From contig JAFYYX010000001.1 of the NCBI GenBank assembly GCA_017548925.1, positions 424,852 to 488,851 on the forward strand: a DNA stretch of 64,000 bases, in the 5' to 3' direction. Positions within the stretch are counted from its first letter, which is position 1. Each line of letters opens with the position of its first letter. Source of the DNA: Bacilli bacterium. GTDB taxonomy: Bacteria; Bacillota_I; Bacilli_A; RF39; UBA660. The notes beneath the pieces were generated by a model. The model had not been told where the DNA came from, ran no database searches, and saw nothing but the letters and a program-made list of their open reading frames with translations. Position numbers and translations under genes: made by a program. Positions 35,106 through 43,837 of the stretch are shown here, piece by piece.

Positions 35106-36344
35106 ATGAAGAAAATTAAATATTTACTTTTCTTATCACTTTTCTTATTTCCAGTAAAAGCTATAGCATCAACTATTGAAACTTCATTTGATAATGAAAA
35201 ATGTGAACTTACTATATCTGGTAAGTTAACAGAAAGTGAAAGCCATGATGCTGTTGTAACAATATTTAATAAAAATGGTGATACATTAGGTGTTAAAACA
35301 AGTGAACTTAATAATGAAAATTATTCTGTTACATATGTTTTAACATATGATTCTGAAAAAAATATAGATGTAACTATAGCAAATCAAGAGGGAAAAGGTA
35401 ACTATTCTAAAGAAGATGTAACAGTTCCTGCTTGTGAACTAGCTAATGTTCTTCCAAATGGAAAAGTAAAATTTATAAATGATTTTGATGGTAATGGTCA
35501 CATGATTGTCATCAAAGATGAATCTGTTGGATTTAATCATGATGATAGATTAGATGTTGAATTCATTAATATGGAACAAATGGATGCTTTACTTGAATCA
35601 GTTAAAGGTACACCGCAGTATGAAGGTTTTGTAGCAGTTAGAGATTCTGTATTATCATTAATTGGTGATTATAAAGAATTCTTATATTTTTCTAATATAT
35701 ATGTAAGAGATTCTCATGGAACAGATATTGATTATAGTAATTATAATAAAGGCTTTATATTAAAACTTAAAGTTACTAAGGAAGAATATGCTCAACTAAA
35801 AGGTATTAAAGCTATAATGTTTGATCAAGAAAATTTAAAACAAATAGGTGATGAAATAACACCTACATATGATAGTGAAAATGAATTATTATCATTTAAT
35901 ATTCCAAAACCTGGTCAAATGATTCTATATATTAGTAATGACTATGAATTTATTAATAATACTGCTAATCCTACATTTAAGCTAGGTTCTGATAAAGAAG
36001 CAACTTTAGAAATTGATGCTGATTATAGTAAATATAAAGAATTATATATTGATGGTAAAAAGGTAGATAAATCTAATTATACTTCTAAAGCAGGTAGTAC
36101 TATAATTACTTTAAGTAATGAATTTTTGAACTCATTATCTAGTGGTTCTCATGAAGTAGTAGCTTACTTTGCAAATGGATCAGCTAAAACAACTTTAACA
36201 GTGGAAGCTAAAGATGAATCTGTAATATCTAAATTAGTTAATCCAAAAACAAATGACCCAATTTATATATTCGCTAGAATAGCGATTATATCATTTGTTG
36301 GATTGTCATTTATGATAATTAAAAAGAAACTTAAGAAAAATTAA
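35106..36344 (+). CDS. Surface protein with NPKTN-type anchor
   Basis: A 412-residue exported protein. Signal peptide at 1-21 (KYLLFLSLFLFPVKAIAS). The mature part is beta-rich and Ig-like, without repeats I can define. The C-terminus has NPKTND (about 377-382), then a hydrophobic helix (IYIFARIAIISFVGLSFMII) and KKKLKKN. That is the layout of a sortase sorting signal, with NPKTN resembling the NPxTG/NPQTN variants; no sortase gene is in the window. It is two bases after the cysteine-rich exported protein and ends the pair, with its terminator overlapping its last codons. Confidence 0.72.
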   Translation: MKKIKYLLFLSLFLFPVKAIASTIETSFDNEKCELTISGKLTESESHDAVVTIFNKNGDTLGVKTSELNNENYSVTYVLTYDSEKNIDVTIANQEGKGNYSKEDVTVPACELANVLPNGKVKFINDFDGNGHMIVIKDESVGFNHDDRLDVEFINMEQMDALLESVKGTPQYEGFVAVRDSVLSLIGDYKEFLYFSNIYVRDSHGTDIDYSNYNKGFILKLKVTKEEYAQLKGIKAIMFDQENLKQIGDEITPTYDSENELLSFNIPKPGQMILYISNDYEFINNTANPTFKLGSDKEATLEIDADYSKYKELYIDGKKVDKSNYTSKAGSTIITLSNEFLNSLSSGSHEVVAYFANGSAKTTLTVEAKDESVISKLVNPKTNDPIYIFARIAIISFVGLSFMIIKKKLKKN

Positions 36345-36356
36345 GTTTCTTTTTTA
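36321..36356 (+). terminator. Rho-independent terminator
   Basis: AAGAAACTTAA and TTAAGTTTCTT form an 11-bp stem overlapping the last codons and stop of the surface protein gene, then six T. Confidence 0.88.
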
Positions 36357-36379
36357 TTAATAAGTGTTATAATAAAAAT

Positions 36380-36455
36380 GTAAGTGTTACCCAGTGTGGG
36401 TTATGCCTACGGTTTTTTTTCTAATCTCACCTTATTAGGGTGAGATTATTTTTAT
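36380..36455 (+). ncRNA. Candidate antitoxin RNA of type I toxin-antitoxin locus 1
   Basis: An extended -10, TGTTATAAT (36365-36373), predicts a transcript starting near 36380. It contains a small hairpin ACCCA-GTG-TGGGT, then a strong terminator, AATCTCACC and GGTGAGATT, with T residues ending near 36454. No good ORF is present. The 3' end overlaps the 3' end of the convergent minus-strand peptide gene at 36452. The same arrangement is at 54925, and the first 18 bases of both (GTAAGTGTTACCCA at the 5' end) are nearly identical. Confidence 0.65.
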
Positions 36456-36520
36456 ATCAATTTTAGAATTATTAAAATTAACAGAATCTCAATGATCCAG
36501 AACATTACAAAATGTTTCAT
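36452..36520 (-). CDS. Candidate type I toxin, 22-residue hydrophobic peptide (copy 1)
   Basis: ATG at 36520 to TAA at 36452 encodes a 22-residue peptide: a short polar start, MKHFVMFW, then a helix rich in Ile and Leu ending LLILIILKLI. AGTGGAG lies 3-6 bases upstream. A minus-strand promoter at 36623-36650 gives a leader of about 96 bases. Single-helix peptides of this size overlapped by a convergent RNA are the hallmark of type I toxins (TxpA, BsrG, Fst classes), but this sequence resembles none I know. Its paralogue at 54998 has the same length and ends MLILVILRLI. Confidence 0.65.
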   Translation of the reverse strand: MKHFVMFWIIEILLILIILKLI

Positions 36521-36622
36521 AAACTCCACTCACTTTCTTAATTACCCCCTGATAACTCCAGTACTACGAAGTACTTGGAAAATAAATGAAGTAGACATAA
36601 CCCGCTTAAGTAACGATATGTT

Positions 36623-36650
36623 ATTATATTTAATAAATATAATATTTCAA
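36623..36650 (-). promoter_or_regulatory. Promoter of toxin copy 1 (minus strand)
   Basis: On the minus strand, TTGAAA (36645-36650), 16-base spacer, TATAAT (36623-36628). It is the best consensus promoter in the window. The 20 bases across the -35 and upstream (ATTTCAATACTTTCGACAAA on the + strand) are identical in the second locus. Confidence 0.75.
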
Positions 36651-36742
36651 TACTTTCGACAAACGATATCATAATATGACACATCAAATTAAACTCTTTA
36701 CAATTTATAAGTGTAAATGAGTGTAAAATTAATTCATATTTA

Positions 36743-36771
36743 TTGCCTTAAAATAGGGGCTTTGCTATAAT
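36743..36771 (+). promoter_or_regulatory. ppdK promoter
   Basis: TTGCCT at 36743, a 17-base spacer and TATAAT at 36766, with TGC before the -10. Upstream, TTTACA and TGTAAA form an inverted repeat (36697-36717) with another TGTAAA at 36722; this could be an operator but is weak evidence. Confidence 0.6.
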
Positions 36772-36802
36772 AATTTTTGTGAAAAAATAGGAGGAATAGA
36801 AA

Positions 36803-39436
36803 ATGACTAAATATGTATACTTATTTAGTGAAGGTAATGCTGATATGAGAAACCTTCTTGGTGGTAAAGGTGCAAACCTTGCTGAAATGACTAACATTGG
36901 TCTTCCAGTACCTCAAGGTTTTACTATCACTACTGAAGCTTGTACTAAGTATTACGAAGATGGAAGAGAAATTAACTCTGAAATCCAAGAACAAATTAAC
37001 GAATATATCGTTAAGATGGAGGAAATTACAGGAAAGAAATTTGGAGATGTTGAAAATCCACTTTTAGTATCAGTTAGATCTGGTGCAAGAGCATCTATGC
37101 CAGGTATGATGGATACAATTTTAAACTTAGGTTTAAATGAAGAAGTTGTAAATTCAATAGCTGAAAAATCAGGTAATCCAAGATGGGCTTGGGACTGTTA
37201 TAGAAGATTCATTCAAATGTATTCTGACGTTGTTATGGAAGTTGGTAAGAAATACTTTGAAGAATTAATCGATAAAATGAAGGAAGCAAAAGGTGTTAAA
37301 CAAGACGTTGAACTTTCTGCTGAAGATTTAAAAGAACTAGCTAACCAATTTAAAGCTGAATATAAAGAAAAAATTGGTTCAGAATTCCCAACTGATCCAA
37401 AAGAACAATTAATGGGAGCTATTAAAGCTGTATTTAGATCTTGGGATAACCCTAGAGCTAACGTATATAGAAGAGATAACGATATTCCATATTCATGGGG
37501 AACTGCTGTAAACGTTCAATCTATGGCTTTTGGTAATATGGGAGATGACTGTGGTACAGGTGTTGCCTTTACTCGTGACCCTGCAACAGGTGAAAAAGGT
37601 TTGTTTGGTGAATTCTTAACTAATGCACAAGGTGAAGACGTTGTTGCTGGTGTTAGAACTCCAATGCATATAACTGAAATGGAAGAAAAATTCCCAGAAG
37701 CATTTGCTCAATTTAAAGAAGTATGTGCTACACTAGAATCTCATTATAGAGACATGCAAGATATGGAATTTACTGTTGAACATGGTAAACTTTATATGCT
37801 TCAAACAAGAAATGGTAAAAGAACTGCTAAAGCAGCATTAAAAATTGCTTGTGACTTAGTAGATGAAGGAATGAGATCTGAAGAAGAAGCTGTAGCTATG
37901 ATTGATCCAAGAAACTTAGATACACTACTTCATCCACAATTTGATACTACAGCACTTAAAAATGCTACAGTATTAGGTAAAGGTTTAGGAGCATCTCCTG
38001 GAGCTGCTTGTGGACAAATTGTATTTACTGCTGAAGATGCTGTTAAATGGCATGAAGCTGGTAAAAAAGTTGTATTAGTTAGACTTGAAACATCTCCAGA
38101 AGATATTACAGGTATGAAAGCATCACAAGGTATTTTAACTGTTCGTGGTGGTATGACTTCACACGCTGCAGTTGTTGCTCGTGGTATGGGTACTTGCTGT
38201 GTATCTGGTTGTGGAGACATCGCAATGGATGAAGCTAATAAACAATTTACATTAGCTGGTAAAACATTCCATGAAGGTGATGAAATTTCTATTGATGGTA
38301 CAACTGGTAATATTTATGATGGATTAGTTCCAACAGTTGATGCTACTATCTCTGGTGAATTTGGTAGAGTTATGGAGTGGGCTGATAAATTTAGAACACT
38401 AAAGGTTAGAACTAACGCTGATACTCCAAGAGATGCTAAAAAAGCTCATGAACTAGGAGCTCAAGGTATTGGTTTATGTAGAACAGAACACATGTTCTTC
38501 GAAGAAGATAGAATTGCTGCATTTAGAGAAATGATTTGTGCAGATACTGTTGAAGAAAGAGAAGCTGCACTTGAAAAAATCCTTCCATATCAACAAGGTG
38601 ATTTTGAAGAATTATATGAAGCAATGGAAGGTGATGGAATGGTAGTTAGATACCTAGACCCACCTCTACATGAATTCGTTCCAACTGAAGAAGCTGATAT
38701 TAAAAAGCTAGCTGATGCTCAAGGTAAATCAGTTGAAAGAATTAAAGAAATCATTGCATCTTTACATGAATTTAACCCAATGATGGGACATCGTGGTTGC
38801 CGTTTAGCTGTTACTTATCCTGAAATAGCTAAGATGCAAACTAAAGCTGTTATTAGAGCTGCTATTAATGTTTCTAAAAAACATCCAGATTGGAATATAA
38901 CTCCAGAAATTATGATTCCTTTAACTGGAGAAGTAAAAGAATTAAAATATGTTAAAGATGTAGTTGTTAAAACTGCTGATGAAGAAATTAAAGCTGCTGG
39001 TGTTGAAATGAAATATCAAGTTGGTACTATGATTGAAATCCCAAGAGCTGCTTTAACAGCAGATGAAATTGCTAAAGAAGCTGAATTCTTCTCATTTGGT
39101 ACTAACGACTTAACTCAAATGACATTTGGATTCTCAAGAGATGATGCTGGTAAATTCTTACCTGCATATTATGAAAACAAAATTTATGAAGAAGATCCAT
39201 TTAAAACACTTGATCAAAAAGGTGTTGGTCAATTAATTAAGATGGCTGCTGAAAAAGGTAGATCTACTAGACCAGAACTTCACTTAGGAGTTTGTGGTGA
39301 AACTGGTGGAGATCCTAAATCAATTGAATTCTACAATGCTGTTGGACTTGATTATGTATCATGTTCTCCATTTAGAGTTCCTGTAGCTCGCCTTGCTGCT
39401 GCGCAAGCTGCTATAGCACTTAAAAACAATAAATAA
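36803..39436 (+). CDS. ppdK: Pyruvate, phosphate dikinase
   Basis: An 877-residue PPDK, which interconverts pyruvate, ATP and Pi with phosphoenolpyruvate, AMP and PPi. The N-terminal ATP-grasp domain includes GGKGANLAEMTNIGLPVP and SVRSGARASMPGMMDT. The catalytic phospho-histidine is His454 in GGMTSHAAVVARGMG. The C-terminal PEP/pyruvate barrel has GLCRTEHMFF, MGHRGCRLA and FFSFGTNDLTQMTFGFSRDD. The length is normal. A strong AGGAGG binding site and regular codon use suggest high expression. In anaerobes it often serves glycolysis or gluconeogenesis. It stands alone after type I locus 1. Confidence 0.98.
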   Translation: MTKYVYLFSEGNADMRNLLGGKGANLAEMTNIGLPVPQGFTITTEACTKYYEDGREINSEIQEQINEYIVKMEEITGKKFGDVENPLLVSVRSGARASMPGMMDTILNLGLNEEVVNSIAEKSGNPRWAWDCYRRFIQMYSDVVMEVGKKYFEELIDKMKEAKGVKQDVELSAEDLKELANQFKAEYKEKIGSEFPTDPKEQLMGAIKAVFRSWDNPRANVYRRDNDIPYSWGTAVNVQSMAFGNMGDDCGTGVAFTRDPATGEKGLFGEFLTNAQGEDVVAGVRTPMHITEMEEKFPEAFAQFKEVCATLESHYRDMQDMEFTVEHGKLYMLQTRNGKRTAKAALKIACDLVDEGMRSEEEAVAMIDPRNLDTLLHPQFDTTALKNATVLGKGLGASPGAACGQIVFTAEDAVKWHEAGKKVVLVRLETSPEDITGMKASQGILTVRGGMTSHAAVVARGMGTCCVSGCGDIAMDEANKQFTLAGKTFHEGDEISIDGTTGNIYDGLVPTVDATISGEFGRVMEWADKFRTLKVRTNADTPRDAKKAHELGAQGIGLCRTEHMFFEEDRIAAFREMICADTVEEREAALEKILPYQQGDFEELYEAMEGDGMVVRYLDPPLHEFVPTEEADIKKLADAQGKSVERIKEIIASLHEFNPMMGHRGCRLAVTYPEIAKMQTKAVIRAAINVSKKHPDWNITPEIMIPLTGEVKELKYVKDVVVKTADEEIKAAGVEMKYQVGTMIEIPRAALTADEIAKEAEFFSFGTNDLTQMTFGFSRDDAGKFLPAYYENKIYEEDPFKTLDQKGVGQLIKMAAEKGRSTRPELHLGVCGETGGDPKSIEFYNAVGLDYVSCSPFRVPVARLAAAQAAIALKNNK

Positions 39437-39452
39437 TTAAAACTAAATAAGA

Positions 39453-39486
39453 AAAACTAGGTAACTTCATACAGCCTAGTTTTTTA
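39453..39486 (+). terminator. Rho-independent terminator after ppdK, fused to the next promoter
   Basis: AAAACTAGG and CCTAGTTTT form the stem; the T-tract runs into ATGTTATAAT (TATAAT at 39490-39495). Confidence 0.85.
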
Positions 39487-39514
39487 TGTTATAATGTATC
39501 TAGAAGGTGGAAAT

Positions 39515-40798
39515 ATGGAACTAACAAAATCTGAACTACATACGCATTTGTTTGGAATGATTTCGGCAAAAGAATTACTAAAAATGGTATCTGAATATGT
39601 TGATTTTATTTATTGGCCACTAAATAAACCTGTCGATGAAACTAGCAGATTAGTTAGTATTAATGATTTACTTAATAATGAGACTGCACTAAAGCAGTTA
39701 AGAATAAAACATGGTGAACAAGCATCGTATGGTGAACTTGAAAATTATTATCGAACTAGAATATCAATTATAAATTACTTAATATCTATTTTTTATCTAT
39801 CTAACGGAAAGAAAAATTGTAAATATAACGATTTAATCATGAATGATGCCATAAGAAGTAAGATAAGTTGTTATTACAATAAATCATATAATGATAAAAA
39901 TGTCGCATATATTATGGCTATTTTAGATTATGTAAAGCTGGATAAAAAATTAAATAAAGAAAAAAATGATTCAATTTCTAAATTAATCTATAGTGATTAT
40001 TTAAATAGAGCACTAAAAGAACTTACAAGTATGGGATGTAAATATATAGAAGTTAGCTACTCATCTGAAAACATAATGTCATTAATAGAACTTAATCCAG
40101 ATGTTGCTAGTACTATTAAATGTAAATTTCTCTTATCTACAGAAAGAAGTAGGAGAGTAAAACAAATGGAAGAAAGCATCTCATCACTAAAAGAAGGCAT
40201 AAAAAAAGGGATGATTATTGGATTTGATATTATGGGTCAAGAATTACCGCTTCGTGATGATGAAAAAAGTTATAGTCAAATCAAAAATTCATATAGTTTA
40301 AAAAGAAAATTAGAATTGCTTGTTGAAGTATTAAAAGATACGAAAAATGGGATTAATACTCTAAGAATACATTCAGGAGAATCTAAAACATCTTTTGGAA
40401 ATACTGAATGGATATTAAATACACTACTTGAAATAAAATCTGAATATGAAAGTAATAATTCAAATGAAAAAATATTGCCACCACCAGAAATAAGAATTGG
40501 ACATGGTATATATTTTGATAAGAATAATAACTATCTAAAAATGTTACAACAATTAGGAGTTGTTATTGAGATTAATGCATCAAGTAATTTTGCATTAGGA
40601 AACATTGATAATTATATCACTATTCCATATGATTATTATTTAGAAAATAATATTCCAATAGTAATATCAACTGATGGACATGGTTTATATGACACATCAC
40701 TTAAAGTTGAAGATTATATAGCTAGTGAAGTTAGTAAATATTATAAAATAATTCCAAGGATAGAAGATAAGATTATAGAAGGGAAAATAAAAAGATGA
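39515..40798 (+). CDS. Adenosine deaminase-like amidohydrolase
   Basis: A 427-residue protein. AAGGTGG sits just before the ATG at 39515. The zinc-site motifs of the adenosine/AMP deaminase family are present: SELHTHLFG (His9 and His11), IHSGE (His and Glu), IGHGIYF (His), and ISTDGHGLY where STDD is usual. A sequence EINASSNFALG precedes it. About 100 residues more than bacterial Add are inserted near 50-150. The altered STDG motif means the substrate may not be adenosine. It is the first gene of a three-gene operon with two small helical proteins. Confidence 0.75.
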   Translation: MELTKSELHTHLFGMISAKELLKMVSEYVDFIYWPLNKPVDETSRLVSINDLLNNETALKQLRIKHGEQASYGELENYYRTRISIINYLISIFYLSNGKKNCKYNDLIMNDAIRSKISCYYNKSYNDKNVAYIMAILDYVKLDKKLNKEKNDSISKLIYSDYLNRALKELTSMGCKYIEVSYSSENIMSLIELNPDVASTIKCKFLLSTERSRRVKQMEESISSLKEGIKKGMIIGFDIMGQELPLRDDEKSYSQIKNSYSLKRKLELLVEVLKDTKNGINTLRIHSGESKTSFGNTEWILNTLLEIKSEYESNNSNEKILPPPEIRIGHGIYFDKNNNYLKMLQQLGVVIEINASSNFALGNIDNYITIPYDYYLENNIPIVISTDGHGLYDTSLKVEDYIASEVSKYYKIIPRIEDKIIEGKIKR

Positions 40799-41238
40799 TT
40801 TCATTTTATGATAATTTAAACGAAGAAATATCATTGTTAAGTAATAATCCATCTCAAGAAGAAATCACTCATTTTACTATTAATGGTAATGTACTTAATG
40901 ATGAAGCAAAATTATTATATGAAAAGGATAGAATACTTCTATGTTTTACACACCTTAATAAAGAAAATATGGATTTTATAAAATACAATACGTTCAGAAG
41001 AATAATTGATGAGCTGTCATATAATGTTGATAATTTGACAACCGATTATGAGACTTTAAAAAAAATAATAGTTCATATGGAACTAGAATTAAGTATGAAT
41101 GTTTTGTTCTCTTCTACATTAACTGATATTTTGAATATGGGATTAGAAAATTTGATATGTTATGAAAATATAGATAATTTAACATACGGAAAATTAAATG
41201 AACACTATTCAAAAGATCGTAGCAAGGGTTCAAGGTGA
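40795..41238 (+). CDS. Small helical protein of the ADA-like operon (paralogue A)
   Basis: A 147-residue acidic, mostly helical protein whose ATG overlaps the deaminase TGA (ATGA). It has FTINGNVLND, then a helix, then HLNKENMDFIKYN. The next gene has the same order (FKVNGKKLNH, then HIKENIDFVDIQ), so the two are distant paralogues. It ends SKDRSKGSR. No known domain is recognised. Tight coupling suggests a partner or regulator of the deaminase-like enzyme. Confidence 0.6.
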   Translation: MISFYDNLNEEISLLSNNPSQEEITHFTINGNVLNDEAKLLYEKDRILLCFTHLNKENMDFIKYNTFRRIIDELSYNVDNLTTDYETLKKIIVHMELELSMNVLFSSTLTDILNMGLENLICYENIDNLTYGKLNEHYSKDRSKGSR

Positions 41239-41242
41239 TAAT

Positions 41243-41623
41243 ATGGGTAATGAATTATTAAAAAAAATGAACAACAATAATTATAAAATTATTAATGAAT
41301 TAATTGAGATTATTGCTGATGAAAATATTAATACTATTGATGAGTTAAGAACTTATCAAAATAATTTATTTAAAGTAAATGGTAAAAAATTAAATCATGA
41401 TGAACAAATAGAGTATTGTATAAAATTAACTAGAAATACACATATAAAAGAAAATATTGACTTTGTAGATATTCAAAAAATAGGTATTATTAAAGAAAAA
41501 CTAAATAATAATAATTCGAATAAAGGAATAATGGTGTTATTAATTCAATTGATGTCTTTACTTGAAGAAAATATGCTATTACCATATGATGCATATAATT
41601 TAATTATGAATAATGAATTATAA
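41243..41623 (+). CDS. Small helical protein of the ADA-like operon (paralogue B)
   Basis: A 126-residue helical protein. AAGGTGAT supports the ATG at 41243. Residues about 40-80 align by eye with paralogue A: FKVNGKKLN, RNTHIKENIDF and a following IIKEKL helix. The C-terminus lacks the basic end found in paralogue A. It is the last gene of the operon, 17 bases before a GNAT gene that may also be co-transcribed. Function unknown. Confidence 0.6.
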   Translation: MGNELLKKMNNNNYKIINELIEIIADENINTIDELRTYQNNLFKVNGKKLNHDEQIEYCIKLTRNTHIKENIDFVDIQKIGIIKEKLNNNNSNKGIMVLLIQLMSLLEENMLLPYDAYNLIMNNEL

Positions 41624-41640
41624 TTAAGTAGGTGATAAAT

Positions 41641-42150
41641 ATGAATGAAAAAATTCAAATAGTTGAGTATGAACCTAAATATGCCGAAGAAATTTCTGAA
41701 ATTATTTTAAGTAATTTATATACAATAAATATTAAAGATTATGGTAAAGAGTTAATAGATCGTATTTCAGTATATTTTACAAAAGAAGAAATAGCAAAGA
41801 ATTTTCCAAATAGAGTAAAATGCTTTGTTGCAGTTAAAAATGGTAAAGTAGTTGGTACTGCAAGTATGGATAACATAAAAAGTATGTATGGAGTTGAAGT
41901 TGAAAGTCAACCTAATAAATATTTAATATTAACTGTTTTTATAGATATGAATAATCAGCATCAAGGAATTGGAAAAAGATTAATTAAAGCAATAGAAGAT
42001 TATTCTATGAAAATAAAAGCTGAAGAATTAATCATACCTGCTTCAATTCATGGTTTAGAATTTTATAGAAAATGTGGTTATGATTATTTAAATGGTAATA
42101 AAGAAATAAATAAAGACGGTGAATACATATTGTCTAAAAAATTAAAATAA
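41641..42150 (+). CDS. GNAT-family N-acetyltransferase
   Basis: A 169-residue GNAT. The acetyl-CoA site is NNQHQGIGKRLI (Q/R-x-x-G-x-G/A type), preceded by the beta-4 strand LILTVFID and by VGTASMDNI. The C-terminal HGLEFYRKCGYDYL is the usual GNAT ending. The substrate cannot be told. GGTGAT supports ATG 41641. It follows the two helical genes by 17 bases. Confidence 0.87.
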   Translation: MNEKIQIVEYEPKYAEEISEIILSNLYTINIKDYGKELIDRISVYFTKEEIAKNFPNRVKCFVAVKNGKVVGTASMDNIKSMYGVEVESQPNKYLILTVFIDMNNQHQGIGKRLIKAIEDYSMKIKAEELIIPASIHGLEFYRKCGYDYLNGNKEINKDGEYILSKKLK

Positions 42151-42240
42151 TACTTAATAAAATATGAATATTCACCATTTTATATTATTTGACAAATGTT
42201 CGATATTTTAATATAATATCATACCAATGGAGGAAGTTAT

Positions 42241-42909
42241 ATGATTGAACTACTCGATAAATATTTAAATAATGAAGAACAAAAAGAGTTTCTAGAAATT
42301 GTAAAACCAATTATAGAAAGTGAAGAATTTAAATATAGATGCACAAGTGTATTTAAGCATCATGATAATATAACACTAGGTGAGCATATTCTTGAAGTAG
42401 CAATACTAACATATTTAGAATGCAAAAAAAGAAATAATGTTAGTATAAATGAAGCTGTATATATTGCTATGATGCACGATCTATACACAAATCCATGGCA
42501 AAATAATCCAAATAATAAAGTTAAATACTTTTTTAATAAACATGGATTTAGACATCCAGTTGAAGCTGTTATTAATAGTGCTAATTGGTTTCCTGAAATA
42601 TATAAAAAATATGATATCAATATTTTAATAGATGGTATTATTCATCATATGTATCCACTTCCTGTTAGAGTATATAATGATAAAAATCTAGAACTTAAAA
42701 CTAATAATCAAATTGATGGAGATTTAAAAAAAGCATTAATAGATTCAACAAATAGATGCAAAATTGGTGATATATCTTTTTGTAGATCTAGATACAAAGA
42801 AGGCAGAATAGTATCTATGTGTGATAAAAAGGTAACTAGAATACATTTAAAAAATGTTACAAGTTTAACATCAGGGGTAACAGGTCGTAATAAAAATATA
42901 ACTAACTAG
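42241..42909 (+). CDS. HD-domain hydrolase
   Basis: A 222-residue HD-superfamily protein. His ligands are in KHHDNITLGEHILEVA, AMMHDLYTNPWQ (the HD pair) and HGFRHPVEAV; a last IHHMYPLP lies downstream. The layout recalls small cytoplasmic HD hydrolases with unknown substrates. The C-terminal 40 residues are basic and Ser/Thr-rich (SLTSGVTGRNKN), unlike the core. The terminator stem overlaps the stop codon. Confidence 0.8.
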   Translation: MIELLDKYLNNEEQKEFLEIVKPIIESEEFKYRCTSVFKHHDNITLGEHILEVAILTYLECKKRNNVSINEAVYIAMMHDLYTNPWQNNPNNKVKYFFNKHGFRHPVEAVINSANWFPEIYKKYDINILIDGIIHHMYPLPVRVYNDKNLELKTNNQIDGDLKKALIDSTNRCKIGDISFCRSRYKEGRIVSMCDKKVTRIHLKNVTSLTSGVTGRNKNITN

Positions 42910-42932
42910 GTAATTTAATTACCTAGTTTTTT
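42904..42932 (+). terminator. Rho-independent terminator fused to the next promoter
   Basis: AACTAGGTAAT and ATTACCTAGTT form an 11-bp stem. The T-tract runs into ATGTTATAAT (TATAAT 42937-42942). Confidence 0.9.
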
Positions 42933-42962
42933 ATGTTATAATCTTTACTGGATGTGAAATTT

Positions 42963-43805
42963 ATGAAAGATTGTTTAATGGATGGATTACTCGATACAGT
43001 AAAATTACTTCCATATTTACTTATAACATTTTTACTACTTGAATTTATTGAACATAAATTAAGTAAAAAGAATCAAAAGGTATTATCTAATAATAAAAAG
43101 TATGGACCTTTTGTAGGTGGTATATTTGGAGCTCTTCCACAATGTGGTTTTTCATCAATGGCTGCAAATCTATTTTCTGCAAGAGTAATTACAATGGGAA
43201 CATTAATAGCAGTATTTTTGTCAACTAGTGATGAAATGCTTCCAATAATGTTAAGCGAAAAATGTAGTCCTATATTATTATTTAAAATCATTGGTTTTAA
43301 AGTACTTATTGGCATTACTATTGGTTTTATTATTGATTTAATATATAGAAAAAATAATAGTAGTAAGAATGAAGAAATTAAAGAATTATGTGAACATGAT
43401 CACTGCGGATGTGAACATGATGGCATAATTCTATCAAGTATTAAACATACTTTAAAAATAGGTTTCTTTATTTTAGTAGTAAATTTAATTATTAATTTAA
43501 TTATATTCAAAGTAGGGGAAAATAACTTATCAAATCTACTACATCATAAAAACATTTTATCTTACTTTATAGCATGCTTAATAGGTTTAATACCAAATTG
43601 TGCTGGTAGTGTAATAATAACAGAAGTATACTTGGCAAAATTTATTACCGTTGGTACAATGATTGGTGGACTTTTAACAGGTAGTGGCCTTGGTATATTA
43701 CTTTTATTTAAAACTAATAAAAACTTAAAAGAAAACTTATCTATTTTATCTATTATCTATTTTACAGGTGTAATAATAGGTTTTTTAATAGATTTATTTA
43801 TATAG
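42963..43805 (+). CDS. Putative manganese/arsenic-type transporter (ArsP_2-like)
   Basis: A 280-residue membrane protein with about eight hydrophobic helices. The N-terminal half has VGGIFGALPQCGFSSMAANLFSAR, and the second half has the inverted-repeat-like CLIGLIPNCAGSVIITEVYL, signatures of the putative manganese transporter (PF11449) family. A His/Cys-rich cytosolic loop, CEHDHCGCEHDG, lies between and probably binds metal. ATG 42963 is preferred over GTG 42954. Whether the ion is Mn or another metal is not shown by the sequence. Confidence 0.85.
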   Translation: MKDCLMDGLLDTVKLLPYLLITFLLLEFIEHKLSKKNQKVLSNNKKYGPFVGGIFGALPQCGFSSMAANLFSARVITMGTLIAVFLSTSDEMLPIMLSEKCSPILLFKIIGFKVLIGITIGFIIDLIYRKNNSSKNEEIKELCEHDHCGCEHDGIILSSIKHTLKIGFFILVVNLIINLIIFKVGENNLSNLLHHKNILSYFIACLIGLIPNCAGSVIITEVYLAKFITVGTMIGGLLTGSGLGILLLFKTNKNLKENLSILSIIYFTGVIIGFLIDLFI

Positions 43806-43837
43806 TGATATAATTAAAATATAAATGGAGGGTAAAT

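Noticed and set aside
36492-36674. A plus-strand frame of 60 codons over type I locus 1
   Set aside because: It has no ribosome binding site, its composition is random-like, and it lies antisense to the better supported minus-strand toxin leader and promoter.
36697-36727. TTTACA/TGTAAA repeats upstream of ppdK as a defined operator
   Set aside because: Six-base A+T-rich arms are expected by chance here; recorded only as a note in the promoter entry.
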